Assembly: GCA_037892935.1 (NCBI GenBank)
Contig: JAYXKI010000003.1
Location: 1,674,001 to 1,738,000 of the forward strand
Length of the DNA: 64,000 bases
Reading direction: 5' to 3'
Source: Phlebopus portentosus
Lineage: Eukaryota; Basidiomycota; Agaricomycetes; Boletales; Boletinellaceae
A program made the translations under genes and the position numbers. Shown piece after piece: positions 35,525 through 47,391 of this stretch. The notes under the pieces are model-generated. The model saw nothing but the letters and a program-made list of their open reading frames with translations, searched no databases and was not told where the DNA came from. The stretch's first letter is position 1; every line of letters starts with the position of its first letter.

Positions 35525-36270
35525 TCAAGAAGAGCCACCCGATGATCCTTCTTGTGCATCGTCATCACCGGGATCCATCCAAGACTCCTCTACGGTCGCC
35601 TTTACCCTCCTCACGTACTCTTTGATGTTTTCGCGATAGAGAGCGGCAGCTTCAGCATTGGCCGGACTGTAATACGGTATAACAACTCAGAATCAACTCG
35701 AAGACGGTCAGAAAACTGACCACTGACCTGTTAGGGTTAGGATCATGAAGCAGACTTTGAATGCTCGTAAGGATGGCAGCAACATCATATGTTGGACTCC
35801 ACCGGTTCTGGAGGATGTCCAAACAGAGTTCGCCATTTGCATACACATTAGGGTGGAACATGCGGGAGAGGAACTTGACGGTCGGAGGTTTGTTCGGATA
35901 GCTTTCGTCAAATGTCAATAGCAATTTAAAGGTTCCATCCTCGAACGGCGTATCGGCTGTGGATCCGGTCCAATGCAACAGAGATGAACGCATGGGCAGA
36001 TCCAAACGAGTTACCGTCGAAGCACAGTTGGGCACATCATCAACTCAAGGGTTCTGGGTTAATGGGCAGGATCTCGTACCTGGGCCGAAAATGACAGCAT
36101 TCCACAACATTATGTTGTCCGGGCATGGACTTCCAGAGATACCACCTGGTGGGTCGGTTGAAAGACGCTTGAAATCTCTTATAAGGCGGCGGCGGGCAGT
36201 CGTAGACTATGCACGAGAGGCATTAGACCATCAGACTTGATGTTAAAAACAACAAAGCACGACACACCAT
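35525..36270 (-). CDS. RAD6: Ubiquitin-conjugating enzyme E2 RAD6/UBC2
   Basis: RAD6 is the E2 that acts with Rad18 on PCNA, Bre1 on histone H2B and Ubr1 in the N-degron pathway. Coding exons: the ATG alone (36270-36268), 36206-36080 ([15 protein letters not shown]...VIFGP), 35956-35728 and 35666-35525. The active-site region reads [22 protein letters not shown] with the catalytic Cys in ELCLD. HPN and the [20 protein letters not shown] helix are conserved. The tail [16 protein letters not shown] is mildly acidic, as in many RAD6 orthologues. The first intron (gtgtgt...gcatag) follows the start codon directly. No other in-frame ATG lies upstream of STTARRRL in exon 2, which supports this model. 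Length is about 166 residues. Confidence 0.93.
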
Positions 36271-37134
36271 GGTATGTTACTAAACTTCAACGCAGAAACA
36301 AGCTATACTTTCGCGATGAGAGCGAGAAAACGATCTGAGGGATGAGGTGAGAGAGGGATACAAGGTAGAGTTGCGGATCTGGCCCAAAGGGTGGCACGCG
36401 AGAATGTGACTAATTGGGACGCCACCATTCGTAGTGATGACTAAGCCGCCGGACCCACAACGGTAAATACGATAAAAATCAGTTTCAGCCGGTTCTTCCC
36501 AAGACACAAAAATTAGAATTATTTCAACTATTCATCAGATATACACGAGTGCTAGCTTTTCTAATTTGTCTCGCTCTGTGAATATGGTCTGTCTTTTATG
36601 AATTCAATAGAATGTTCTCTACTGCTAAGTACGTTCGAATTTATGAAAAAATTCTCTCATATCAACCTTATGTCTACCATGCCACTTGCCACTTTGAAAC
36701 GCCAGATGTTCTCGGAGGGACGACAGCTCGATCTGGTCACAAGACGACATCCCCTGATGAACGAGGTCGGAATACATCCCGTACCTACCGGGTCTACCGA
36801 AACGCCATGAAATACTAGTCGCGCTGCACGCCTGAAGCAAAGGCTTAACGGAAGTATGCGTTGTTGTGAAAGGAGAGAAAGCTACTGAGCATGATAAAGG
36901 AATAGACAAGCCAGGACTCGGCGAAGTTGCGAATCAGACTGGTCTTGACTCTTGTGTGTATAAAAATAGAGCGATAATCATCACGTGATAGACGAGATGG
37001 GGTTCGACGACGACGTTGAACTTGAACCGACCAGCTCTTAAGCCACGAAGGCGTCGCTACCCTACAGCGATCGAGTATCTTGGCCTATCGAGCCAGAGGG
37101 CGATCTAAATCATACAACTCACGATTTTATCGCC
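36271..37134. other. Divergent promoter region RAD6-EAF
   Basis: About 860 nt between two divergently transcribed genes. Short frames at 36,598-36,909 on both strands have no family features. I see no repeat or RNA gene. Confidence 0.45.
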
Positions 37135-38748
37135 ATGTCAATCGACTCGATACGAAACCAATGGACACCACCTCCAGGCCGACACCAGGTCAGCATGGGT
37201 GGGTCTATGACGCGCTTCTTGAAGCAGCGGAAAGGCACTCAGCAGACCAAGCAGAACAAGGCCATGCCAACATCAAACTTCTACCAGTTCAAATGTGAGT
37301 CTGTCTTGTGATATTCGACGCGCAAGCTTGCTGAATGCACGTTGCTCTTGTCTAGATAACTTCATGCCAGAATCTGTGGACACAAGCAAGCCAGGAGTAG
37401 TTGAGTTAACGACGAAAGATATCACACATGTTCGTGTCGAGCGGGCAAGTCAGCAGGTGAGAGAATGTAGCTTACATTTCAGTTCCAGCTAGCTAACCTA
37501 TGTTGCCCGTACTTAGTCTGATGAAGTGCATGTCTTCCGCGGCAAGGAAGAACCCGCGAAGGAGGTAGAGTGCGTTCTGATCTTCGATCCCGAGAGTGGC
37601 GTAAGTGTTATCGCTTTCTTTTCATGGTTCCTCGGGTCTTACGTATTGGTTCGAAATGCTTTGTATAGTTGTATATTTTAGAGAAGTTAGACTCGTCATT
37701 GATCCTCCATCATGAAGGACGTGGTCCTCCGAAAGTACGACAACCGTCGGTATCACGTGTGTAATCCCTTTGCCTTTCTTCTATAACGAGCTAATACTTG
37801 AGTTTAGCTATGCCAAATACCCCTTCGCCAGCTGCCTCGGCATCCAAAGTGGAAGACGACGTCAACGCTGAGCTCTTCCGCGAGCTGGAAAGCGCACTCG
37901 AGAAGGACGATGATGATACCAATGACGAGGACGTTCCGCTCAGCGCTTCTTCACGAATCGTCGCTTCGAACGCGCGCAGAGCAGAACCTATAAGACCGCC
38001 TCCTCCGGATGTATCTAGCGGAAAACCAAAGCCCATATTACGTGGCTCGGCTGCTGCTTCAGGGTTTTCTGCTACCGGATCGAAACCTGCGAAACCTTCT
38101 CCGTTGGCATCAGCGTTACCGCCACCACCCGTTGCGGCCTCAGGTTTCACGAAGCAAGGCGCCCTGAGTTCCGACAAAGGGAAGGCGCCACTTACAAAGG
38201 CCCAGACAATTGATGTGGAAGAGGAAGTGCTTGAATTCGGCAAGCCTGCTCGTCGAACACAGCTTTCTCGTATTTCGCCTGCACCTGCGTCTTCTCCAAT
38301 AGCGCTTCCAGGCACATCATCATCCAATGGATTGGCCTTGCCATCACCCGGCGGGATCGTTTCGCTACCCGGTCCTGGCACAGCCGCTAATCAAATAGAT
38401 GATGAAGATGACGACGAATGGGATGAAGTCGCCGGGACCGGAGCTGTCGCAGCCACGGGCGTCAACGAAGATGATGGCTCAATCTTCGGTGACGGGTTCG
38501 CTGATGAAGAAGAGGGCGAAGAAATCAACATCGATCAGTTCGCTGCAGAGATGAACCAAGAGCTTGAGGACATGGAGGGAGGTGAGGAAGATGGTGGAGA
38601 TATGGAGGATATCTTCGGAACCGTGGAGGAACCGTCGCAGCAGCTCACCGGTAGGCCAATGTCGCTTAACCAATTCGCGGCAGGCGGAATCGACGATGAT
38701 CCAGATGATGACTACTCATCAAGCAGCGAAGAGAGCGATGATGATTGA
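37135..38748 (+). CDS. ELL-associated factor (EAF) domain protein
   Basis: EAF proteins bind ELL and stimulate RNA polymerase II elongation. The start is ATG 37135 (MSIDSIRNQW), in a frame other than the longest local ORF. This frame gives the family N-terminus PPPGRHQVSMGGSMTRFLKQRK and, across an intron, NFYQFKYNFMPESVDTSKPG. It continues EVHVFRGKEEPAKEVECVLIFDPESG, then LYILEKLDSSLILH, all hallmarks of the EAF domain. Introns follow FK, SQQ, PESG and SVS; the last joins to MPNTPSPA. The C-terminal two thirds is disordered: Pro/Ala/Ser-rich, then strongly acidic (DDEDDDEWDEVAG, GFADEEEGEEINIDQF), ending EESDDD. An acidic, presumably activating tail fits the family. No ELL gene is in the window. 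Confidence 0.85.
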
Positions 38749-39587
38749 TTATCTTCTGTCTTGTACGACGCTTTTTCGGTGATATTTTGTTTTCCATTGA
38801 TTCTTGTGGACGAGATTCTCATATGGCTGGGATGATCTTCGAATAGATATCCTCTGCACCTATTTTCCTTGCTTTCCTAACTCTGAGGCACTAATGTTCC
38901 TGTCTTGATTGTTTTCTCACCATCACCTGCGTATGTCCACAATATAAATGTTCGATGCAACCCACTTCCAATCATATCGCCTATTTGCAACCATCTTTTG
39001 TTACATCAGACAGGATTTGAGCATCAAAAGCGTCCAATATACCATAGCATAGCGGACTCAGATAAATCAAATTGTCAAACAACGGAACTACTTCGTCGGT
39101 TGCGAAGGAAAGTAACAGACGAACACAGCAGAACTCAATATCGCATGCCCCTCAATTTTCTCGTTGTCCAATGAGCATTGTCAGACTTCACCCAATAGAA
39201 TTGTTATTTATGGGTGTATATTGTATGCGTGTATTGTATTGTAGGTATCCCTAGAAACAATAACGCTATCCCCGGTGTGCCCGTGCGGGTTCGCCCATTC
39301 TCGACAACTGAAAGGGTATCCCATAATACAGGAAAAATTAAGAAGCCGCGACCGCGTACCAGGCAGGCGCAACGGCCCAAAGAGACACCAGAACGGAAAA
39401 GCATGTGCAGGTAAACTAGTAGCTCCATCATGACATCCGGGACAAGGAAAGGAAACAAAAGTGCATCTACGTTGGTATACCGTCGTGTCTTACCCTGGAA
39501 AACAAGGCGGAAAACTGTCCAAGAGAATGAGCGAGAAGAGTATTATAGTCCGATACAATTCACAAATACATCAAGTTTGAAGTCCAT
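38749..39587. other. Convergent intergenic region
   Basis: This is the 3' flank of EAF (+) and of the Rds1-like gene (-). Only short frames occur. A segment near 39,270-39,300 (cgtgcgggttcgccc) looks faintly T-arm-like, but no cloverleaf can be drawn. Confidence 0.45.
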
Positions 39588-40864
39588 TTATGCTGATGAC
39601 GAGGAAGCGGGATTGGGGACGAATGTCCAGCCATCAACATTGATAGCGCCGTCGCTCGATGGGCCGGTAGTGGTGTTCGCACTAGAAGGGATGGAGTTTG
39701 CGTCCTCAGCGGTACCCGTAGCGCTCGAATCAGAAGCGGTTGCCGTGGCGCTGGCGAGGATACTGCTCGCTTCGTCAGGCGAAATCGTCGAAGTGCTGAT
39801 CTCAGTTGATGCCGTATCGGTAGCGCTACCGGAGACATCACCACCTGAAACGGCAGAACCCGACTTCGCGAGGTTGCTGAGCGTCTCCGGCGTACCGTCG
39901 AGGAATGCCATAGTGGGACCAGCGACGATGTTACCAGTGAATCTGTCACGCGGGTTGTTTGCCAGAGGCTGGGTGTCGTTGGTGACGTAGATCGCAACGG
40001 GGCCTTGAAGACCACTAGGCACGACACAGGCATCAAACGGAAGCGTGAGCGAGAACGGCATACCACCAGCGAGCATCTGACATGAGAGTGTAGAGGTGTC
40101 GGAGATGCTGCTCTGGGCATCAAAATTGAATGAGAGTGTTGTCCCTGCAGCGATCGTGTCGGTGTTCGTCACGGTAAGCGATGGGAGCGCATCAATACCA
40201 ACACTGCAGCCGGAGATGAATGATCCAGCGATCGCAAGGACTTCCTGGGGAAGAAGAGGTAGATCGAACGCCGCCGGAATCGCAGTACCACCGTTGAGGA
40301 CATTTAAGATTGTCTGGTGACGAGCCTCGACCGTAACAATGCTCGCCGCATCGGTGAGAATTATAGGGTCCGTCACAAGGTGGGCGGCACCCAGATAGGC
40401 ACCGACACCGACGTTCTCCACAAGCCGTGCGACAGGTGCCATTGTAGCAACGTCCGTGAGTACGGATGAGAAGTCAAACGAGCAGCCTGTGATAGCTGAG
40501 TCACCCAACGACTGGATCGTCGACTCCAAGACCGTCGTATGTGTAGACTCATCAGACTGAATATTCGTGAATTGTTGGATAGGTACAGAGGCATCCGAGA
40601 ATCCAGCAGCCGTAAAGTCGGAAGTCTGGAACTTCTGTAGTGCCTGAGAGTAGAACTCTGTCTCGAGTTGCTCCAGAACATTGGCAAACTCTGTAAAATT
40701 CATAAGCATTGCATCCTAGTAAATGATAGGATATAGAGATACTCACTGAGCACCAACAAGTTTGCAGAGTTGTCTGTAGCATTGTCTGTTCTTCGCTGAA
40801 TAGGTAGACCTGCAACGGAAGACACTAGGAGCGACAAAGCCGCGAATACAACGGAACGATGCAT
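39588..40864 (-). CDS. Secreted ferritin-like protein of the Rds1 (stress response) type
   Basis: This family carries a ferritin-like four-helix domain and was first described from a stress- and adenine-regulated fission yeast gene. The start MHRSVVFAALSLLVSSVAGLPIQRR is a signal peptide. One intron (gtgagt...ttacag, ~40,742-40,686) joins NLLVL to KFANVLEQLETEFYSQALQKF. The helical region contains QSDESTHTTVLESTIQSLG and VEARHQTILNVLNGG, with Glu/His pairs characteristic of the fold. SFISGCSVGID follows, then a beta-rich region with Cys. The last ~90 residues are Ser/Thr/Ala-rich (STEISTSTISPDEASSILAS) as in secreted O-glycosylated tails, ending WTFVPNPASSSSA. There is no clear GPI signal. 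The biochemical function of the family is uncertain. Confidence 0.8.
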
Positions 40865-41005
40865 TTTTGGAGTGATTTGACCCGGAGAATGAAGAACAAA
40901 ATAACAGAATCCTGCTGTCTGGCCGGCCAAGTGAGTGAGCGACGCTGAAAAGTAATAAATCCAGGGGCGCGTCCGGGCAGCCCTATGAGTACAGAAAGAT
41001 GAAAA

Positions 41006-41142
41006 CTATAAGAAAATCAAATAGGTCAGCAAAACTGCAGTAGATGGGATGGAAGATGGGACTTACGGAGTGAACGAGCGAAGGCGAAGGACAACGGGTA
41101 AAGGGCGAATGACGAGGAACGCGTTGGGTTATAACTTATATA
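41006..41142 (-). promoter_or_regulatory. TATA box and probable 5' UTR intron of the Rds1-like gene
   Basis: On the minus strand a TATATAAG box lies at 41142-41135. Downstream, a 61-nt segment at 41066-41006 has a canonical donor (gtaagt), a branch-like gctgac and a tttcttatag acceptor. Removing it shortens the leader to about 200 nt above the ATG at 40864. This is read from motifs only. Confidence 0.5.
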
Positions 41143-41654
41143 AGTCTACTCGCCATCAGGTGTACCTTCCGTCTGGGTCGTTGTTATGGTTATCCGACAC
41201 GCCCTTTATGGCAACTCGGGTAGATTATCCCCCGTCTCCCCGTCCAGGCCGATTGGTCTTCCATGTCCTCAGTCCTGTCCTTTGACACCTTTAGATACCC
41301 ATAAAAACATACTTATACAGCGTGTTTCTATCTTTTGCAGCTGACGGATGCTATCCTCGTTGTTTATGGGCCGGCCTACTCGGGCCTTCACTGTCAGTTT
41401 AGGACGGTGAAAAGAGAAAATTAGACAAGTCTTCTCACCGTGTAAATTGCACGGACTTTTTCGTCGGGTCGCACATCTACTGGCCATCGATTACATGCCG
41501 AAGTAAAGGTCCATTCGTCTTTCGCTCTGTTGCGCTTTCCCGAAAATCAGACTGATCTCCTGGCAAAGGATGTGGGAATGGTTACGCCGTCGATAGATGG
41601 CGGGCGTTGTTGTCTCTGATGAGACCCGTTGCCTCCTGTGGATATCAGTTTGCT
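41143..41654. other. Intergenic, no gene seen
   Basis: About 500 nt upstream of the Rds1-like promoter with only short frames. It adjoins the tandem repeat and retroelement relic and may be degraded mobile DNA, but no diagnostic motif is visible. Confidence 0.35.
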
Positions 41655-41758
41655 CATGGATGGGAACCGCGTTACTCGAGACATTAGCATGGATGGGAGC
41701 GACGTTATTCGAGACATTAGTATGGATGGGATCCGCGTTACTCGACACGACACATTGG
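41655..41758 (+). repeat. 33-bp direct repeat, three copies
   Basis: Three head-to-tail copies of 'catggatgggaaccgcgtta...cattag' begin at 41655, 41688 and 41721; the third is slightly extended. Because 33 is a multiple of three, the translated frames also repeat (WMGTALLETLA, WMGATLFETLV, WMGSALLDTTH). It lies about 130 nt upstream of the retroelement-like fragment. Confidence 0.85.
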
Positions 41759-41889
41759 CATGGTTCGGGCTCCAGTTGCGCTCCTAACTCTTTTGTTTAT
41801 CGCCGAGTTGGTCTATCATAATTATTGACTCTGATCAGGTCCGACTCGTTGCAGTTATCGTCTGCCATCTTTGAGAAATTATACGGGCC

Positions 41890-42180
41890 AGATAAATGCA
41901 AGCGTCAGCTGTTCTTTATCACATATTGCTATGGCTGATAGCACGGCCAGCATCGAATTTATTCAAGTTTAACAACTTTCAGTGCCCGCTTCCCTCATGC
42001 CACAAGCCCGACACGGTACAGCACCGCATACTAGAGTGTCTGCGCTTCTCCCAAATGCGCTATGACACTTATTACTCACGAGTCGAGTCCCCCCGGGGTT
42101 CCGTGCGTGTTCGACCAGTCGTCGGAGGCACACGCGCTCTTCTTCGAAACCGTCTTCAAACCGCCTTAAGGGTTTTTTCT
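41890..42180 (+). mobile_element. Fragment of a non-LTR retrotransposon-like C-terminal region
   Basis: The frame starting at 41,896 contains QCPLPSCHKPDTVQHRILECLRF. This matches the Cys-x2/4-Cys...His...Cys knuckle with the ETVEHxLLxCPxF pattern found after the reverse transcriptase domain of non-LTR elements. Only about 100 codons remain; no reverse transcriptase motif, poly-A tail or target duplication is recognisable. It is best treated as a degraded relic. Confidence 0.4.
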
Positions 42181-42634
42181 CCGCGAACCTGGGTTTTTCT
42201 TCTCAGTTTCAAAGAACTTTTTTTCCCCACTACCATTCCTAGTCCCCTTTCACTATATAACAGAATTTTCACATGTAAACAAACTACGCGTCTCTTTACA
42301 ATTCAATTTCAATTTCAAACACTTTATCTCGTCGCACGTGCGGCATTATGTAATAGTCGACGCGTGACCTGATTCAATTTCGTGTCTGGGGAGACGACCA
42401 CGTCGTCGCCGCCGACATCGAGAACAACTTTCTTGACGGTGTCGTGGAGCACAGCGAACGCGCGCTGGTGCTCATCGAGAGGTCTGTGCTTCATCATGCT
42501 CGCTCCCGGCTATATCGCACCCTCTGATCTTTGTCTCGTCTATATCCTGTTCTTTTCTCCTTATGTTATTCAGTTACATCTCTCTGTCTTCATACTCGAC
42601 TATTCTGCGTCCTCATCGCTGACCTGCTTTCTTA

Positions 42635-45600
42635 ATGTCTACCTGGTCCGGTTCGCACGTCCCTCCGCCAAGGAGCGAGCGATCTCACTCGCCATCGCGC
42701 AGCACGTTCGGACGTGGAGCGTATCCTGATCCTTACCCTTCAGACTACTATCACCGAGAACGTGATCCCTACGACAGAGAGCGAGGCTGGCCAGATCACG
42801 AGAGAGGGTGGCCAGGATATGAATACGGCAGGCGTGGGAGGAGTCGTAGCCCTACTTATGATGACGGTAAGAGGCCGCCTCTTTTTTGTATTTGTTGCGA
42901 TCTTTAACCAGAGGTATGATGTAGTGGGACGCAAACGGCGTCGGTCAATGTCGCCGTACGACCGGGAACGGTACGATCCACGCCCGCGGTACGATGACTA
43001 TGGTGGTAAGAATACCTGAAAAGCACGAGTATTCCTTTGACTTGATGATTTGCTCTCAGGTGATCCCTGGAGAGGCTACGGACACCCTCCACCAGGAAGC
43101 CGTCGACAACATGGACCTGGTTATGGAACGCGTTCGGGTCGCCCACCAGTTGACCCTTACACGCTAGACTATCCCGCCAGTCTGAAGCAGTTCGCTGAAT
43201 GGTTTCGTTGGCATTATCCCAAAGAGGCCAATGAGGAAGACCAAGCTGACAAAGCAGCAGAACAGGAAGCAGCAGATGGAACAAAGCCGCGCAATGGCAT
43301 AAGAACCCGATGGGAGAAATACAAGAAGGACTTTTTGGCTCAGCAGGTCAGTATTTCAGTCCAAATTTCCATCCAGGTCCCTTCCGAATGTTATCCATGG
43401 TTGTCGTTGCATTTTGCTGGTCATGCCTCCCGAGTTTGCTTTTGGAAAATTTTCTATTTCGAAAATATCCTGTTATCGTTCCGATTTGCTTCGTGCTAAA
43501 TTTTGTTTTATATCGTAGCTGCAAACGCTTTTTGACCATCACAGAAAATCCCCATGGTTCGCAGAGAAGTACGACCCCTCGTCAGAGATGACTGCATTGC
43601 GTGCGCGAGTGCGCAAGGTCGGCTGGCGCGGACGTATGAACCAATTCGTCAATGACCTTGAAATTGGCGAGTTCGACAAGGGCGATGCTTGTGGAGGTGA
43701 TACTCAGAGCGAATCTCCGAAAGAAGGTTCGGTTCCTGCAGATGGTGGCACCAATGAAGAGGCAGAAAGTCCCACCAAACCCGAGGAAGACTTCGGCATG
43801 GGTCTCGAAAACGAAGAAGACGCTGCTGATAATGCGGGCGATGCTAAGAACGAGTCAAACGGCAAGATGTCGTATGACTCAAAACAGTACGAGAAAGATG
43901 AGATATCTGTTGTGCCGGAAGGCAATCAAGTGATGATTCGCACTATTCCACCTGATATCGGAAGAGTCAAGCTCGAAGCTGTGAGTATGGAATATATAAT
44001 GTTGCAGACGAGTGGCTCACGTTCACTCTAATATAGGTACTTAAGGAGTACAGCAGCTTCGTTTATCTTGCTCTTGGTGATCCAATGCAGAAGCGCAACT
44101 ATTACCGAGCGGGATGGATCAAGTTCGACGAGCACGCCGACATGCAGAACATACTTTCTACCCTAGGCGAGAAAAAGGTGATGTCTCTTGCACAAAGCAA
44201 ACTGTGTATTGATATTGAACGTTCGTCCCAAGATTGAAGGCTTCAAACTTCACTTGAATCACAATACTAGACCATTCACAAGCAAAGCTCGAGTTACGCC
44301 AGATGTTGCCAGTCGCCCTGACCGCATCGCAAAGGATCTTTCGCAGGCACGTCGTCTAGCTACGATTTTGGAAGACGAATACGAGCGCGTGCGCACATTC
44401 CGCCCGGAACCGCCTGTTGTGCAGCCTGATGCTACAGAAAGTGGCGATCAGCCTCCGCCAGAGGATATACTCGCGCGTGATGCCTTAGCAGATGATGAGC
44501 CACCCGTGGAAAAGGGTAGTGATGCCGTTGAGCGGCGAATTGCGCGGCTCACTGTGGACTTTCCTGAGCCTTCCGATGAAGCGGAAGCAAAAGCCCTAGA
44601 ACTGAAGAAAGTAAGCTCACAGTGTCTCGTGCCCCATAGGATTCTGATTGATCGCGCCTCCTCTTCTACCCAGAACACGATCGCTCTGGATCTTTATCTT
44701 GCTTACCTACGTGCAGCATTTCATACGTGTTACTACTGTGTATCTACTTGCGATCACGTCGAAGAGTTGCAACGGAAATGCATCAAGCACATTCGCAGAC
44801 CGTTACCGCAGAAGATTCAGCAACAGTCCGAGGTAGGCTTTAAGTCGAAGGAGGGTGAGCCAGATGCAAAGATGGAAGGCGAAGGCGAAGACTCGGAAGG
44901 AGTGAAGAAAGATGGCTATGAGGAGCAGAACAAAGAAAAGGAAAGGGAGGATAAGAATAAGGAATCTATGCTAAAGGAAAGAGATCCAAAGAGTGGCGAG
45001 TCTAAGGATCTGAAGCGAAATGGCAAGTTTCCAGTCTATGCAGTTGCGAACTCTATGTTAATCGATGTTTGCGTGAAGATGAGCGTTGGCTTGAGTGGCT
45101 CGATAACAAGCTTGCACTGTTGATCAACAAGGATAGCATCGACGTTCGCGACTATGGTGGAAAGCTTTACGAGGAGTTTGTCCGCACCTTTATTGAGTCG
45201 GGACTTCTCACTGACCATTTCATGTTTTTGCGACAGGGAGTTAAGAAAGGCCGTCGAACCGCACGTCAAACAAGAAGATGAAGGGAAGTACAGATGCAAG
45301 ACATGCTCAAAGCTCTTCAAGGCGACAACGTTCATCGAAAAGCATATTGTTAATAAGCATTCGGAGCTTGTCGGGCAGCTCGAAGATGTGAGACTCCACG
45401 ACGTCTGGATTAGCATGGATTGGCAGATCGGCTGATTTCAATGAAATATAGATTCCTTATTATAACAACTTCGTGCTCGACCCGCAGCGTATACAACCGT
45501 TCACTCACTATCCTCAGCAAACGGGAACGGGACCATCTGCACCACCGCAAGCGTACGGTTTCCAAAATGGACCCCAATCGTACACTGAGCATCGTCCCGG

Positions 45601-46063
45601 TGGCATTGGAATGGCCGCAGGAGGCGGTCCACCATTTTACGGATTCCCTGGACCGTACCCGCCATATGCGAATGGTGGTATGGATCCATATGGAGGATAC
45701 CAATATGGCTTCCCCTATCCTTCTCAAGCTGTGCCACCGCCCATGCGCAGTTTGCGAGACGAGCCTCCGCTCATGGCTGGTAACGGCGGTGGTGCCGGTG
45801 GACGAAGACTCGGCGATCGCATCGGCGGGTATGCCGCTGATTCCGGTGCGTACGCAGGCGGTCATGGCATCGAAGGTCTTCCGGCCAAACCGGTCGCGAC
45901 TCTCGAGCCTGGGCCTGGAGGACGTCGTAATGGCAATGCACGCGGTGCAGCACCTCCGCCTCCACCAGATGCGAAAGAGGATCCCCGCGCAGCTTCAGGA
46001 CGCAAAGTCAGCTACCACGATATGGATCTCGTTGCAGAGGGTGACGTCGAGTTGAACTATTGA
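42635..46063 (+). CDS. ARS2: SERRATE/ARS2 zinc-finger protein
   Basis: ARS2 links the nuclear cap-binding complex to RNA processing, export and decay. The start is MSTWSGSHVPPPRSERSHSPSRS, an Arg/Ser/Tyr/Asp-rich N-terminus (SDYYHRERDPYDRERG). The conserved domain begins YPASLKQFAEWFRWHYP, followed by WEKYKKDFLAQQLQTLFDHHRKSPWFAEKYDP. Next come an acidic linker, a divergent RRM-like region (YYRAGWIKFDEHADMQNIL), a helical LDLYLAYLRAAFHTCYYCVSTCDHVEELQRKC segment, a Lys/Glu linker, and the C2H2 finger CKTCSKLFKATTFIEKHIVNKH. The C-terminus is Gly/Pro/Tyr-rich, ending LVAEGDVELNY. About ten exons with 50-70 nt introns are implied. It is convergent with ESF2. About 5 kb away lies an NCBP3-like gene, whose animal counterpart works with ARS2. 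Confidence 0.9.
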
Positions 46064-46283
46064 GATTATTTTTACGTGTGGTCATGTCGGGATTGATAGC
46101 AGATATTCTTCCAACTTGTGTAGCTAAGTAGATTCTCGAGATCTTTATGCAAAAAAGGCGTGATGCCACCGTCGACTTATCGGATTTACAGATTGAGAAT
46201 GGTGCGGACATGAAATGAAGATATATATGATCATGAATATCAATCACGATGTTTGAAAGATGCGCTACTCGACACAAATAAAT

Positions 46284-47391
46284 CTAGAATACGCTACCCA
46301 AAACTTTCTTCAGTTGACCATCATCCGCCTCCATCTCCGTTGGTTTATCTCGTTGCTTCGCCTTTATGCTTCGCTGCTGGTCTTTCTCTTCATGATTCCC
46401 GCTAAGATTTCGCGCTAGCTTGAGTGGAGGCAACAAAGTGGATTCGTCAACCTTCTCGCCTTTCTTCTCTAGAGCCTCTCGTTTACGCTTTGCACGTTTA
46501 TCGAGCACGCGAGCAAGCTCAACCTGACGCAAGTAGTCCTTCTGCTCACGACGAGACTGTTCAAGCTCGACTCGTAACCTTGCAGTTTTCACAGCTGCTT
46601 CGTTAGCTGTACAGACATGAGCAGGGGCTGATCAATATTTTGAAAACAAGATAGCATCAAGAAATGAAACTGACCGATTTGCTCAGTCAGCATGTTCCAT
46701 TTGAAACGCGGAAGGTACTTCATCGTCCATACATCATCTCGCCAACGTGTTCCTTTCTTCCCTCCGATCGGACGTGCGTTGATCATTTCCGCAACCGAAC
46801 GCCCAACGCGCTTGTCGGCAAATTCAACCCAACCCTCCGTGAAATGCGGCTTCTTTGTCAAAGTGTATTTCTTGCGAAGGTATGCCCGCTTAAGATCTAT
46901 TTCATAGTCAAAGGTTCAAGTCAGAAAGAGTAATATGATCATAAAACTAGACCGGGTTACATACCTTCCTGTTGCAAATATACCCGACCTATCTCACCAT
47001 ATTGACTCATAAGATGACGAACTTTTGTAGGCCGCATCCCTGGAGGTATACGCGATATGTAAATGACGCCAGCTCGTTCTCGCGCAGCCTGAAAGGCTGC
47101 AAGCGCCTCTGGAGTTAACGGCTTCACTGTCCCCGAGGGTCCGACAAATCCTTCTGGATCCATCCCTGGGCCAACTTCTTCTTCCTTCTCGTCGTCGCCC
47201 TCATCACTGCTGTCTTCAAAACTTTCGATTTCCGATTCTTCAGCCTGGTCTCCAGCATCCGACTCCGAGTCATTGACGTCAATACTGGATCCCAACACTG
47301 CGCTAGGTGACCTTGACGACCCGGCCTGCTTTTCTGTCAGAGACAATTTCTTTGTAGATGTCCCGGGTGAGCCAACTGAGTTCTTAGCCAT
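46284..47391 (-). CDS. ESF2: Pre-rRNA processing factor ESF2/ABT1
   Basis: ESF2 is an RRM-containing small-subunit processome factor that stimulates the helicase Dbp8. It starts [17 protein letters not shown]. An acidic N-terminus ([21 protein letters not shown]) precedes [33 protein letters not shown], the RRM beta1-alpha1-beta2 segment. After an intron it continues [62 protein letters not shown], a very typical ESF2 signature. The C-terminal helix [27 protein letters not shown] is also conserved. There are three exons. The 3' end faces ARS2 with ~220 nt between stops. Confidence 0.93.

Noticed and set aside
37791..38381. 196-codon minus-strand frame opposite EAF
   Set aside because: It is a shadow of the disordered EAF tail, Ser/Gly-rich with no promoter or domain.
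39270..39300. T-arm-like sequence (gtgcgggttcgccc) suggesting a tRNA
   Set aside because: No acceptor stem, D-arm or anticodon arm can be paired around it. Similar ttcgattcc motifs at 7453, 10996 and 14544 are repeat-unit landmarks, not tRNAs.
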